This document shows positions 52,571 to 61,621 of a stretch of DNA of 64,000 bases, piece after piece. Under the pieces are notes generated by a model, which did no database searches, was not told the DNA's origin, and worked only from the letters and a program-made list of their open reading frames with translations. Source of the stretch: Lachnospiraceae bacterium (lineage in GTDB: Bacteria > Bacillota > Clostridia > Lachnospirales > Lachnospiraceae). The stretch lies in contig CABJBM010000004.1 in NCBI GenBank assembly GCA_902363835.1, positions 124,001 to 188,000 on the forward strand. Reading direction: 5' to 3'. Position numbers and translations under genes: made by a program. The first letter of the stretch is position 1. Every line of letters begins with the position of its first letter.

Positions 52571-53705
52571 GATTGAATGGAACTTCCTAAATGAGTGTAA
52601 AGCATTTGGTGAATCCGTAACAGGAGAATTACTCCTTTTAATTGAAAGCGGTGGGTTTACTTATAGTGTTTTGAAAAGATGGGGCTACCGGATGCATTAT
52701 CCCGTAGCAGCCATTATTAAAGAGCAGGAAACGGCAAGTGTGATCGCAGACATGATGGGAATTTTTGGCTCAAGGCTGGTGAATACGAATATTTCACCGA
52801 AGGTTTTTACACGGGAATTAGCAAGTTATCATGATGATGTTGCACTGATAGCATACTTGCCCGGAAGAAATACGGAAGAGAATATGGAAGCACTGTTTGG
52901 CATCTGTACATGTGGAAGAATCGGCGATCGTGAAGTTTGCTCGCCTTTTCTGCTGGTATTCCATAAAATGATTCCGGAAGCTTATCAGGGAAGATTTTCA
53001 ATCGTATTTTCAGCAGAACAAAAGAGTTCTCAGTTTATGGATAGGACCTGCAGAGATAATTTTTTTAATGTATTGAAAAAAAAGTTTCTCGAAAAGAATC
53101 AGATTCTGGAGCATATGTTTCGAGCGGAGTCCGTTAATAATGAACTTGCCCAGGTAAAAGATGGAATTTATTGGAATACGGTAATCACGATGCTGGAACT
53201 CACTTTTGAAGAAGGTATGGGGAAGGATAATCGCTGTAGGATGAGACGGCGCTTTGAGAATGCTGTAAAAAAAGGCCATGATTCATCTGATGCGTATGAA
53301 TATATCAGACAGATGCCGGCAGCTTTTGTAGAGGAGTTTATTGCATTTATTCCAAAGATGGAAAGGATGATGAATAAAGCAGATGCCACCGCATTAACCG
53401 GAGAACGTCAGAAACGAACGGTGCTGTTTGATGAGGAATATTATTATATTCCAGAGGAGTTGTTTGCGCAAATTTGCAAGCCACTGAAAGCTGTTTGTTC
53501 CTTGAACCAGATAAAGGAAGCACTGGAGAAAGAGGGGGTCTTGTGCACGCAGGGAAGAGGAAGAATTTACAGAACGATAAAGTTATCCATAAGGGGGTCG
53601 GATGTTTCACCAAGATTTGTGTGGTTAAAAAGGAAAAAACTTGATATTGATTGTACAGAAATGACGCTGGAAGATATAGTGAATTGCAGAAAGGATGGTA
53701 AATAA
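52560..53705 (+). CDS. Second gene of the HerA-type module, unknown function
   Basis: 381 residues. The N-terminal alpha/beta part (GELLLLIESGGFTYSVLKRW) and HDDVALIAYLPGRNTEENM suggest a P-loop-like or RecA-like fold without a clear Walker A. The middle is helical and basic. The C-terminus (SLNQIKEALEKEGVLCTQGR) resembles a winged helix of DUF927-like helicase proteins. It overlaps the previous gene and ends one base before the ATPase start, so the three are one translational unit. Confidence 0.6.
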   Translation: MQNEIEWNFLNECKAFGESVTGELLLLIESGGFTYSVLKRWGYRMHYPVAAIIKEQETASVIADMMGIFGSRLVNTNISPKVFTRELASYHDDVALIAYLPGRNTEENMEALFGICTCGRIGDREVCSPFLLVFHKMIPEAYQGRFSIVFSAEQKSSQFMDRTCRDNFFNVLKKKFLEKNQILEHMFRAESVNNELAQVKDGIYWNTVITMLELTFEEGMGKDNRCRMRRRFENAVKKGHDSSDAYEYIRQMPAAFVEEFIAFIPKMERMMNKADATALTGERQKRTVLFDEEYYYIPEELFAQICKPLKAVCSLNQIKEALEKEGVLCTQGRGRIYRTIKLSIRGSDVSPRFVWLKRKKLDIDCTEMTLEDIVNCRKDGK

Positions 53706-53706
53706 T

Positions 53707-54753
53707 ATGGGTAAGTTTATAAAAATCGGTGGAAGCAAAAATGGGGATGTATCTTTTGATATGGCCCGAAGCGGGAACCGCCACATTGCAATTTGCGGAA
53801 AATCAGGTTCTGGTAAATCGGTTGCGGGTCAGAAAATCATCAAAAGCATTATTGAGAGCGGAGGAACTGCAGTTGTGTTCGATATGCATTGGCTTTTTGA
53901 CCCAGATCATATTTTTGTGCCCATTAGAGCGGACATTGAAAAGATGATGAATGAGACGGATGCCTTTTCATCTGGAATTTCTTTTCCACTGTTTACGCCG
54001 CTTAGATATGCGGATGGAACCATGGAAGACGAATTAGATGTAGTTACATCGATCACCGATATATTGACCGGCTCAATGAAATTAAAGTGCAGGCAGAAAG
54101 AAGATTTATTTCGGGCGTTACAGTACGTGGCAGAAGAAAATGTTTATGGGAATCAGGGGATTGCTGCCTTAAATGAAGCACTTTATATGGTAGACTCGGA
54201 AGTTGCGGCAAATGTCCAGGATAAAATGCGCTATATCCTCAATAAGAATGTATTACGTGATGGAACTGGTTTTATTGAGGAAAATAGGATCAATGTCCTG
54301 CGCTTGTCTAAATTTACAGAGACAACGCAGGCATTGATAGCAGAAATTTTGTTGACCTACATATGGCGTCTGGCTAATACAGGAATCTTTTTAAAAGAAG
54401 GCCTATATCTTTTTTGCGATGAATGCCAGAATTTAAATTTGGGAAGGAGCGGTATTATTGATACGATTTTGGCTGAAGGCAGAAAACTTGGTCTTCATTT
54501 GATTTTAATTACGCAATCGTTAGGAGGTAGTTGTAGGACCAGAGTAGCACAGTGCCTATTGCAAACTGGACAGCAATTATATTTTATGCCTTCGGAGGGA
54601 GAGGCTTCTATAATTGCAAAGATGATTCATGCAGCAAGATATAAAGATTGGCAGATGGTTTTGAAAACATTGAAAGTGGGAGAATGTGTAGCAGTGGGAT
54701 CTTTGAGCGTAGACGAGACTGCTTACAACAGGCCGCTTAAAATTAATATATAA
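53707..54753 (+). CDS. HerA/FtsK/VirB4-type P-loop ATPase
   Basis: About 348 residues. Walker A ICGKSGSGKSVAGQ lies near residue 32 and Walker B LYLFCDECQNLN near residue 235. LGLHLILITQSLGG matches the sensor segment of HerA/VirD4-like ATPases. No N-terminal membrane helices are visible, so it is a soluble hexameric-type DNA-pumping ATPase and not a coupling protein. With two tightly coupled unknown partners it could drive replication, segregation or defence for the element. Confidence 0.8.
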   Translation: MGKFIKIGGSKNGDVSFDMARSGNRHIAICGKSGSGKSVAGQKIIKSIIESGGTAVVFDMHWLFDPDHIFVPIRADIEKMMNETDAFSSGISFPLFTPLRYADGTMEDELDVVTSITDILTGSMKLKCRQKEDLFRALQYVAEENVYGNQGIAALNEALYMVDSEVAANVQDKMRYILNKNVLRDGTGFIEENRINVLRLSKFTETTQALIAEILLTYIWRLANTGIFLKEGLYLFCDECQNLNLGRSGIIDTILAEGRKLGLHLILITQSLGGSCRTRVAQCLLQTGQQLYFMPSEGEASIIAKMIHAARYKDWQMVLKTLKVGECVAVGSLSVDETAYNRPLKINI

Positions 54754-54815
54754 AGAGATAGATGTAATTTTTAACAATAACCATTGATGGGGATTTCTTA
54801 CGAGGAGGAAATATT

Positions 54816-54995
54816 ATGCTAAATGAAGAAAATATTGCAATTGTCTATTCGGTAAAAGAAGCGGCTCAAGTATTAGGCATTTCTAAATCATTGTTATATG
54901 GCGAACTGAAACGGAATCCGTTATTCCCTAGAAAAATGATCGGCGGACGTATCATGATACCAGCGCAAAAATTAAAGGAATATTTTAATACATGA
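54816..54995 (+). CDS. xis: Excisionase (AlpA/Xis-like)
   Basis: 59 residues after AGGAGG: VYSVKEAAQVLGISKSLLYG, then FPRKMIGGRIMIPAQKLKEY. This is the winged-helix fold of small excisionases. It lies 50 bases before the integrase gene in the usual xis-int order and should bend DNA to favour excision. Confidence 0.85.
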   Translation: MLNEENIAIVYSVKEAAQVLGISKSLLYGELKRNPLFPRKMIGGRIMIPAQKLKEYFNT

Positions 54996-54998
54996 TTC

Positions 54999-55022
54999 AT
55001 GGGGGGGATACGTCTCCCCCAT
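54999..55022 (+). promoter_or_regulatory. GC-rich hairpin between xis and int
   Basis: ATGGGGG and CCCCCAT pair around a ten-base loop. No T-run follows. It could limit read-through from xis to int and so tune their ratio. Confidence 0.45.
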
Positions 55023-55045
55023 AATTAATAAAGGAGTATAATTAT

Positions 55046-56425
55046 ATGAATAAGGAACGGGCGACATATGGATTGGGAACGACCTATAAGCAAGGAAATA
55101 GCTTTGTTTCTCAGTTATCATATACAATAGAAATTGATGGGGATTTTTATACAAAAAGAATAAGCGGAAGCGGAAAAACAGAAACTGCTGCAATAAGAAA
55201 CCGCAATAAAAATGCAAAAAAATGGGAAGCTGATTTAAAGAAATCTGCAGAACAGAAAGGTGGAGAAGAGCAAACATCAGATCAATCGGATAATGGACCT
55301 TCCTTAAATGAAGTGTTTGACCTTAATATTGGAATTAAAGGGACCAATGTGCAAATATCAACCTCTGACAATTACGAATCTTATTACGAGGGTTATGTGC
55401 GGAACAGCGAGCTGGGGAAAAAGCCTATTAAATTTATTACAGAAGAAGATTTATTGATATTTTATATGGAAAAACGAAAAAATGGCAGAAAGCGTGTTAG
55501 AAAGGATATAAATGGAAAACCAATTAATTCAAAACCACTTAGTATCAATACAATTAATCATATTCGATTTGTTTTGAATAATACGTTTCTATATGCAGAG
55601 ACGAAAGGCATTATAGAAAAAAATGCCCATGCGGGAATTGCTCCATTTAAAAATGGAACGGCTGCTATGATTGATTTTGAACAGGAGGATTTAGACGCAG
55701 ACAGTGATGATTCTGATGCACTGCAAAGAATCATAGCTGTTGAAGATATGGAACGTATTCTAAACTATGCTTTTGAGCATTCTAGATTTGCAGGTTTATA
55801 TGCATGGGCGGTTAATTCAGGAATGCGTGAGGGGGAATGTTTTGGATTAAAGAGAACGCTTGCTTTACCTGACAATGATTATATATTTGTAAAGAAAAGC
55901 CTGGCCTATGTAAAGGATCGAAGGGAGGAGAGCGAAAGGCGGTTGGTGCCTATTTTGAAAAAACCTAAGAATGGAAAAGAAAGAAAAGTTCCGTATAATC
56001 AGAGCCTGAAAAAAATATATACATATCAGATGGAGTTAATAGAAAAAGAAAAAAAGGCTGCTGGAAAAGCATACCATGACAGGGGATTATTATTTCCTGA
56101 TGAATATGGAGATTACTTAAGACCATGGAAAGTATTAAAGGAGTTTCAGCAAATATTAGAAATCCTTGGAATAGAAAAACGTCGTTTTCATGATTTGAGA
56201 CATACGTTTGTATCACTTTTGATAAAAGAAAGTCAACGGGCAGGAGAAGGAATCAGTATTCTTGAGGTTAGTGCCATAGTTGGTCATCGGGATGCTTCTA
56301 TTACTATGCGAGTTTATGGAGGTTTATTTCCTAATTCTACAGAAAGAGCTATGAAAATACTTGATAACTGTAATCAGATAATACCGTATCAATTAAAGAA
56401 CAGTAATAAAACCAATACTGCATAA
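55046..56425 (+). CDS. int: Tyrosine recombinase integrase of the island
   Basis: 459 residues. An N-terminal arm-binding region (1-60) is followed by a core-binding SAM-like domain (about 95-200) and a catalytic domain. Catalytic residues are Arg261 in GMREGECFGL, His382/Arg385 in RRFHDLRHTF, His414 in VGHRDASIT and Tyr424 in MRVYGGL. All are present, so it should be active. It probably recombines the 43-bp tRNA-Lys repeats at 1665 and 59138. The Asp-rich insertion DADSDDSDA near residue 220 is unusual. Confidence 0.95.
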   Translation: MNKERATYGLGTTYKQGNSFVSQLSYTIEIDGDFYTKRISGSGKTETAAIRNRNKNAKKWEADLKKSAEQKGGEEQTSDQSDNGPSLNEVFDLNIGIKGTNVQISTSDNYESYYEGYVRNSELGKKPIKFITEEDLLIFYMEKRKNGRKRVRKDINGKPINSKPLSINTINHIRFVLNNTFLYAETKGIIEKNAHAGIAPFKNGTAAMIDFEQEDLDADSDDSDALQRIIAVEDMERILNYAFEHSRFAGLYAWAVNSGMREGECFGLKRTLALPDNDYIFVKKSLAYVKDRREESERRLVPILKKPKNGKERKVPYNQSLKKIYTYQMELIEKEKKAAGKAYHDRGLLFPDEYGDYLRPWKVLKEFQQILEILGIEKRRFHDLRHTFVSLLIKESQRAGEGISILEVSAIVGHRDASITMRVYGGLFPNSTERAMKILDNCNQIIPYQLKNSNKTNTA

Positions 56426-56484
56426 ATAAGTTGTGATTTATGCAGATATTGGCTATAATAAAGAAAAGGTGAGGTGGTTAAGAG

Positions 56485-57846
56485 ATGGATTTTAAACGGG
56501 ATATTTATAAGCGACTGCTGGAATGGAAGAATGATTATACTGGAAAGGTTTTGGAAGTATCCGGAGCCCGGCAGGTTGGAAAGACGTACATTCTGAAAAA
56601 GTTTGCAAATGAAAATTTCAAACATGCTATCTATATAAATATGGCTGAGCTCACTGGCGAGCGGTTTATCATGTGTCTGGATGAGGCGGAGTATTGGGAG
56701 CCAGGTACTCCAATGAGAGAAAAACCTGTTCATGAGGCCTTACGTCTATTTTACCAGGAATTTGAGGATACGAGAGATAGCATTATTATTATTGATGAAA
56801 TACAGGAATCTTCCAGGATATATAATCTGATCAGAACTTTTTCCCGTGAATTTTCCTGTTATGTAATAGTGACAGGCAGTTATTTAGGACGTTTGCTGGC
56901 AAAGGAATTTTTTCTGCCAGCAGGCGATTTGGAATCAGTAACGCTGGAGACACTAACATTTGCTGAGTTTGCCGAAGTCTTTGGTCAGCGAGAAATATAT
57001 GATTCGGTTGATTTATTTGGAGGGGCAGATGCGAAACAATACGAGGCGTTAAAAGAATGCTATGATCTTTATCAGAGAATTGGAGGATATCCATCCGTTA
57101 TTAAAGTTTACTTAGAATATAAATCGTATGAGCGGTGTGATGAGGAACTGGCACGCTTAATGGGGATTTTTACGAATGAATCCAAAAGGTATTTTGATGA
57201 TGTAATGGAAACCGAAACATTTGAAAAATTATTTCATGGCATTGCTGTTACTTTAATTCGTGAGAAGCAAGGTGTGCGGGATCTTGTGGAGGATTTAAGT
57301 AAGATTGTATATAAAGGGGAGAGTGGTAGGTTTACAAAGAAAATGATAAACCACGCAATTGGTTGGCTTCGGGCATCTCATATCATTGCATATGCTAGTA
57401 AAAGTATAGATTGTGATTATTTGAATATCAAAGAGAATTCCAGATTTTATTTTCTGGATGTTGGAATTGCCCAATATTTTGTGAAAAGGGCTGGTGCAGA
57501 TGAGACAACTGTAAAGAGTATTGTTGCAGAGAATTTTGTCTATTTGACATTGCTACGGCGGATGCCCAGAGAAATTGCTGGAAATGCTCCATGGTTTGCT
57601 TTTTTTGAAAAAACAAAAGGGGAACTGGATTTTTATGTGCGGAGTTTGATGGATAATAAAAATTATGGTATAGAGGTGAAAAGTACAGATGCCCAGGCCA
57701 AGACTGCCAGAGCATTATTTGATGCCCGTAAGTTGGATTATGTGTATTATTTAAAAGGCGGAAGCAATGGGGGGATTGCGGAAGGCGGGCGAATCATGAC
57801 AGTTCCTATTTATTTGGCAGATCGTATAAGCTTTGATTTCGGATAA
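56485..57846 (+). CDS. AAA-family ATPase with DUF4143 domain
   Basis: 453 residues. Walker A SGARQVGKTYILKK lies near residue 25, Walker B SIIIIDEIQ near residue 92, and the C-terminal DUF4143 has a PD-(D/E)xK-like core GELDFYVRS...GIEVKSTDAQ near residues 375-405. The family is common and variable in gut Firmicutes, and its function is unclear; possible roles are defence, DNA processing or transport regulation. It is cargo between int and attR. Confidence 0.85.
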   Translation: MDFKRDIYKRLLEWKNDYTGKVLEVSGARQVGKTYILKKFANENFKHAIYINMAELTGERFIMCLDEAEYWEPGTPMREKPVHEALRLFYQEFEDTRDSIIIIDEIQESSRIYNLIRTFSREFSCYVIVTGSYLGRLLAKEFFLPAGDLESVTLETLTFAEFAEVFGQREIYDSVDLFGGADAKQYEALKECYDLYQRIGGYPSVIKVYLEYKSYERCDEELARLMGIFTNESKRYFDDVMETETFEKLFHGIAVTLIREKQGVRDLVEDLSKIVYKGESGRFTKKMINHAIGWLRASHIIAYASKSIDCDYLNIKENSRFYFLDVGIAQYFVKRAGADETTVKSIVAENFVYLTLLRRMPREIAGNAPWFAFFEKTKGELDFYVRSLMDNKNYGIEVKSTDAQAKTARALFDARKLDYVYYLKGGSNGGIAEGGRIMTVPIYLADRISFDFG

Positions 57847-57968
57847 ATGCAAAAAGGGAATCCTAGAATTGAGAGGGTTCCTTTCTTGTCTGTTTTCTTA
57901 AAATAGGTTAGTATTTATAGGTATCAATGAAATAGGTTTGTAAATTCGTGGAAGTAGAGGAAAACTTA

Positions 57969-58832
57969 ATGAGAGAGAATGAATATGTAGAAAGTGAAAT
58001 TGTACAACGATTCATCAATTGGTTATTGATTAGGGTGAATCAGCCAGAAAAATTCACGCATTCTTATGTCATAGCAAGAGGAAAAATAAGTTGGGAGTGC
58101 GTATCCATATACACTGCTTACAAAAATTATATATGGAGTTTTCGGTATAAAGATGATGATGGAAAGGTGGTTTCAGGGGTTAAGTATGAAGATAATCAAA
58201 AAGCACTAAAGAATATTTCTTTAAAGTTAAAAAATAGTATTGCTCAAAGGGATAATGAAAAATGTTTATTAGCATGCAGAGAGGTGCTTGACTGGGGAGG
58301 GGTAAAGAAATCGAATTATCAAAAGATAATAGACATGAAAAATGAAAGATGCAATTATTTTATAAAGGTAAAGGAAAATTTGGAAAGAGATGAGTCATTA
58401 GAATGGTATCGTAATGTTGATTTATATATGAGTTCTGGATTTACAAAGATATACTCTTTGATTGTTAGAGATTTTGTAATATATGATAGTAGGGTTGGGG
58501 CTGCTTTATGTTATTTGGTACGAAAATTTTGTCAAGAAAGTGGGTTGGATATAATTCCAGAAGAATTGAAATTTTCTTGGGGAGTTTTGAGAATGAATAC
58601 TAAATCAAAAATAGGTGAAAATCCAAGAAATCCAAACGAAGGAACATACAAATTTCCAATAATTACAAATCATCATAATTCACATTTAGAAAATAATATT
58701 AGAGCAAATTGGTTAGTAAAAGAGTTATATAGGAAAGATGTAGAATCATTTGGAAAACTTGACATAAAAGATGGGTTAAGAGCTATAGAGGCAGCTTTGT
58801 TTATGATTGGTTATAAAATAAGAACTGAATAA
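57969..58832 (+). CDS. Unknown protein adjacent to attR
   Basis: About 287 residues from ATG 57969 after AGAGGA; GTG 57948 is in frame. A cytoplasmic, Lys/Asn-rich, low-GC gene. FTKIYSLIVRDFVIYDSRVG near residue 170 recalls the helix-hairpin-helix/Asp region of OGG-type DNA glycosylases, a tentative link. Genes in this position beside attR are typically variable cargo, often defence-related. Confidence 0.55.
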   Translation: MRENEYVESEIVQRFINWLLIRVNQPEKFTHSYVIARGKISWECVSIYTAYKNYIWSFRYKDDDGKVVSGVKYEDNQKALKNISLKLKNSIAQRDNEKCLLACREVLDWGGVKKSNYQKIIDMKNERCNYFIKVKENLERDESLEWYRNVDLYMSSGFTKIYSLIVRDFVIYDSRVGAALCYLVRKFCQESGLDIIPEELKFSWGVLRMNTKSKIGENPRNPNEGTYKFPIITNHHNSHLENNIRANWLVKELYRKDVESFGKLDIKDGLRAIEAALFMIGYKIRTE

Positions 58833-59017
58833 TATTTAATAATTTAAACTCCACAGATAGAAATTGGTTATTTCCTCTTATATTACATAGGATTAGGCAA
58901 TTTAGTGGCACCAATTGGTGAGGTCCTTATAAAAACGATTATTGAAATATATGCGCCTAGTACACAAATTTAGGAAAGTGTATTTAAAGGAAATGTAGGA
59001 TAGAATATACAAGCGTT
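58833..59017. other. Gene-free right end of the island
   Basis: AT-rich sequence without a supported gene, leading to the arm-type repeats and attR. Confidence 0.5.
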
Positions 59018-59039
59018 CTTTGCAAAGTCTTTGCAAATT
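59018..59039. repeat. Candidate right integrase arm-type site
   Basis: CTTTGCAAA (59018-59026) and CTTTGCAAA (59029-59037) followed by TT, at the same 11-bp period as the pair at 1870-1889, about 100 bases inside attR. Confidence 0.55.
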
Positions 59040-59137
59040 AAAAAATATTAAGACATAAAATAAAGGGTTTATAAGCCTGAATCGAACCAAAAATAATGAA
59101 AAAATATAAAAAGATACTCTAAAAACCCAGTAATGGA

Positions 59138-59180
59138 ACTCTTAATCTATTTGTCCGGGGTTCGAGCCCCCGAAGGCGCA
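59138..59180 (+). repeat. attR: displaced tRNA-Lys 3' end
   Basis: Identical over 43 bases to 1665-1707. It lacks the tRNA 5' half, so it is not a gene but the displaced end created by integration. Downstream sequence (TTCCGGTTTTGCAGACAG) resembles that after the third copy at 61622. Confidence 0.88.
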
Positions 59181-59261
59181 TCAAAAGTTCCGGTTTTGCA
59201 GACAGAGAGCTGCGGGGTTGGGGCTTTTATTTTGTCCAAAATTTCCCAAAGCCCCATTCTA

Positions 59262-59753
59262 TCAGGCCTTAAAGACATTATCTAGGTGTGAAATACGGTT
59301 TTCTGCTGCTATAATTTCATGAGAAAAATGTTCATATTTTTTAGTTGCTTCTATATTCTCATGTCCCATTAAAATACTCGAATCGTAGACATGCGAATTT
59401 CCCATTTTTCTTACATTATCAATGCAGAAGTTTGTGGCAAAATTATGCCGTAGCTTATGGAAGCAAAGGGAAGCCTAATTGACGCTCTAATCGGCTAACA
59501 AAGAGCCTGATTGCATTCCCAGTCAAGTGATTCCCCTACGATCATAAAAGACATATTTCAGACCAGTATACGGGCATAAATCAATATACCTTTCTAACAG
59601 TTGCAAAGAAGTCCGACCAAGTGAAACAAAATGATCTTTAGAACCTTTTCCGGTCACCTTCATGGTAAAGGCTTCCCGGTTTATATTCTCATGAAGTAAA
59701 TTACACACTTCTAACTGCCTTAAGCCAGAATCCGGCATTAATGCTATTATCAA
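59262..59753 (-). pseudogene. Remnant of another tyrosine integrase
   Basis: A minus-strand fragment (59523-59753) reads MIIALMPDSGLRQLEVCNLL, with the catalytic Arg motif, then TGKGSKDHFVSLG. A second frame nearer the att copy reads FHKLRHNFATNF, LMGHENIEATKKYEHF and ends at the stop at 59262-59264. Together they form the catalytic half of a tyrosine recombinase with a frameshift and no N-terminal half. It marks an older element between the second and third tRNA 3' ends. Confidence 0.85.
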
Positions 59754-59872
59754 TTGATTCCTGACAGTTAGCTAAAAAGACCCCCTGAAGACGGCTGTGG
59801 TGTGCTACCCGTCAAGAGGACAATTAAAAATAATAAGTTTTTCCGCCAGTTGCTTAGCAGCTGGCGGTATTT

Positions 59873-60802
59873 TTATGCTGCTAAGATATATTGATCATGA
59901 TATGCCATCGGTGTCATCAATTTTAGCTTGCGTTGCAAACGACGATTATTGTAGTAGTCAAGGTAATTCGTTATTGCATCCATCAATTCCTTCTTTTTTT
60001 CGAATCGGTTCCCATAGTACATTTCGCGTTTTAGTATTCCCCAAAAACCTTCCATTGGCCCATTATCAATGCAATGAGCTACCCTAGACATGCTTTGTTT
60101 CATGTGATGTTCCTTTAACCGGGTATAGAACTGCCTGCTTGTATACTGAAAGCCTCGATCACTGTGAAATAATGGGTGTGCATCTGGCTCTAGCCTGACA
60201 GCTTCATCAAAGGTATCCATTATCAGCGGATTATCATTACGATCACTGATCTTAAAAGCAACAATTCTTCTATCATACAGATCCAGGATTGCACTTAGAT
60301 ATATTTTGTGTACTTCAATGCCTATGTAATACTTAAACTCTGTCACATCTGTAAGCCATTTTTCATTTGGAGCAACTGCATGGAACTCACGATGCAGATA
60401 GTTCTTTGCGATATGATCTGGATTTCGGCTAGATCTGGTGCAGCTCTTTGGTCTCCACTTAATCGTGGACTGGATTTGCTCGCTCCTGCAAATACGAAGA
60501 ACACGTTTGTCATTCACCGCCATACCATGGTCTACAGAAAGTTTATCCCGAATACGGCGATACCCCATATCCGGATGCTGACCATGAATCTTATGTATTT
60601 CTATTGCAATCCATTTGTTTTTGAGTTCACTGTCGCTTATCGGATGCCTTATCCAGCGGTAATAAGCAGAACGGGTAACATTCAGGTATTTGCAAAGCTT
60701 TTCTATTGGATATCCTTTTGTTTCAGATAATTCTTTGATTGCTTCATAAGCACTAAGATAATGTATTAGCGATAACGATCTCTCCTCTCCAGCTCCCTGA
60801 CT
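59873..60802 (-). CDS. IS3-family transposase OrfB (made by -1 frameshift)
   Basis: An rve-type integrase domain. DDE residues lie in WLTDVTEFKYYIG, HSDRGFQYTSRQF and GPMEGFWGILKREMYY. The HTH_21 part (MGYRRIRDKLSVDHG) precedes them. The frame continues upstream of its first ATG (60568) without stops to the A7G slippery run at 60801-60808. There a -1 slip from orfA gives SQGAGEERSL... and then this frame, the usual way IS3 elements make the full transposase. Confidence 0.88.
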   Translation of the reverse strand, partial: SQGAGEERSLSLIHYLSAYEAIKELSETKGYPIEKLCKYLNVTRSAYYRWIRHPISDSELKNKWIAIEIHKIHGQHPDMGYRRIRDKLSVDHGMAVNDKRVLRICRSEQIQSTIKWRPKSCTRSSRNPDHIAKNYLHREFHAVAPNEKWLTDVTEFKYYIGIEVHKIYLSAILDLYDRRIVAFKISDRNDNPLIMDTFDEAVRLEPDAHPLFHSDRGFQYTSRQFYTRLKEHHMKQSMSRVAHCIDNGPMEGFWGILKREMYYGNRFEKKKELMDAITNYLDYYNNRRLQRKLKLMTPMAYHDQYILAA

Positions 60803-61455
60803 TTTTTTAACAGGTCATTCTCCATCTGTAAATTTTCATTCTTATGCTCTAGTTCTGCGATCCTATCTCTAAGTTCTTCCTCTGGAGTACGGCTTGGCTG
60901 CGTGCCGACACGACGACCACGGCGATCTTCAAGTCCTGCCATGCCCATTTCTTCATATTTTTTGACCCAGTTACGAACTTGCTGATAGGAACAGCTGTAC
61001 TTAATTGCGATTGTTCCATAGTTTTTATTGTTTGCCAGACAATCACTTACTATTTTCAGACGTTCTTCAGGCATGGTGGCCCTTGCTTTTCTCATAGATG
61101 CACCTCCAGTAGATTCTTTTAAGCTTCCACCAGTATTATACACCTTAATCCATTGCCTGAGTTGGCCGCGATAGCGAATTTCATATTTATTACAGATAGC
61201 ATTCAGCGAGCCCATTCCACTTAGATAATCATGGACAGCATTCAGCTTCAGTTCTTTGGAATAGGATTGATTCTGTGGCTGTTTAAGTAGACCTGCAGGA
61301 CCTGCCATTTCATAGATGCGAACCCAGGCTAAAATATCATTATTAGAGCTAATGCCTGCAAGCCTTCTTGCTTCATTCAATCCTATTTTTCTTTTAAGAT
61401 ATTGCTCGACAATTATAACTTTTTCCACAGGCTTAATCTTACTTTTTCTGGACAT
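60766..61455 (-). CDS. IS3-family transposase OrfA
   Basis: About 229 residues from ATG 61455 (after GGGGG); the frame is open from 61509. Two helix-turn-helix repeats are visible: LNEARRLAGISSNNDILAWV and GTIAIKYSCSYQQVRNWVKK. A leucine-rich coiled coil lies at the end (ELEHKNENLQMENDLLKKV). It binds the IS ends and stops at 60766 after the slippery site; without the slip it acts as regulator. Confidence 0.88.
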   Translation of the reverse strand: MSRKSKIKPVEKVIIVEQYLKRKIGLNEARRLAGISSNNDILAWVRIYEMAGPAGLLKQPQNQSYSKELKLNAVHDYLSGMGSLNAICNKYEIRYRGQLRQWIKVYNTGGSLKESTGGASMRKARATMPEERLKIVSDCLANNKNYGTIAIKYSCSYQQVRNWVKKYEEMGMAGLEDRRGRRVGTQPSRTPEEELRDRIAELEHKNENLQMENDLLKKVRELERRDRYR

Positions 61456-61621
61456 GAAAATACCCCCAAGTAGGTTTTTATATTTCAATGTCCTACTTGA
61501 GGGTATCATATCACTGTCTCCAGGGGTTCACTCTTTAGGCGCAAACTTGCATCTAATCAATTTTAGCTACTACTATCATATACCTTTACAGTAACATGCC
61601 AAAGCTAATGCTCAAACGAGC

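Larger units (their letters stand above)
1708..59180. mobile_element. Composite genomic island in tRNA-Lys (about 57.5 kb)
   Basis: Three independent signs define the element. There is an exact 43-bp direct repeat of the tRNA 3' end at both limits. A tyrosine integrase (55046-56425) and an excisionase-like protein (54816-54995) lie near the right end. Paired CTTTGCAAA repeats sit just inside both ends. Cargo includes an amino-sugar operon, a dehalogenase-like operon, type I restriction-modification, recombination genes and several unknown modules. Mobilization genes are present (12.7-13.5 kb) but no mating-pore genes are visible. Several internal IS and intron remnants show repeated insertion, so parts may have arrived separately. 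Confidence 0.8.
59779..61530. mobile_element. IS3-family (IS150-like) insertion sequence
   Basis: Imperfect terminal inverted repeats: GACCCCCTGAAGACGG... at the left and TGAACCCCTGGAGACAG... at the right (reverse strand from 61530), both leading to TACCC-TCAAG-GGACA. They enclose orfA and orfB with a programmed frameshift. Total about 1.75 kb, somewhat long for the group. Exact outer bases and target duplication are uncertain. Confidence 0.8.

Noticed and set aside
12693..58832. Complete conjugation (type IV secretion) apparatus
   Set aside because: Only MobC/relaxase and a soluble HerA-type ATPase are visible; no VirB4, VirB6, VirB8-like or membrane coupling protein gene was found, so the island is not called an ICE.
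60308..60730. Plus-strand 140-codon frame in the IS3 element
   Set aside because: Antisense to transposase OrfB with its full DDE motif set.
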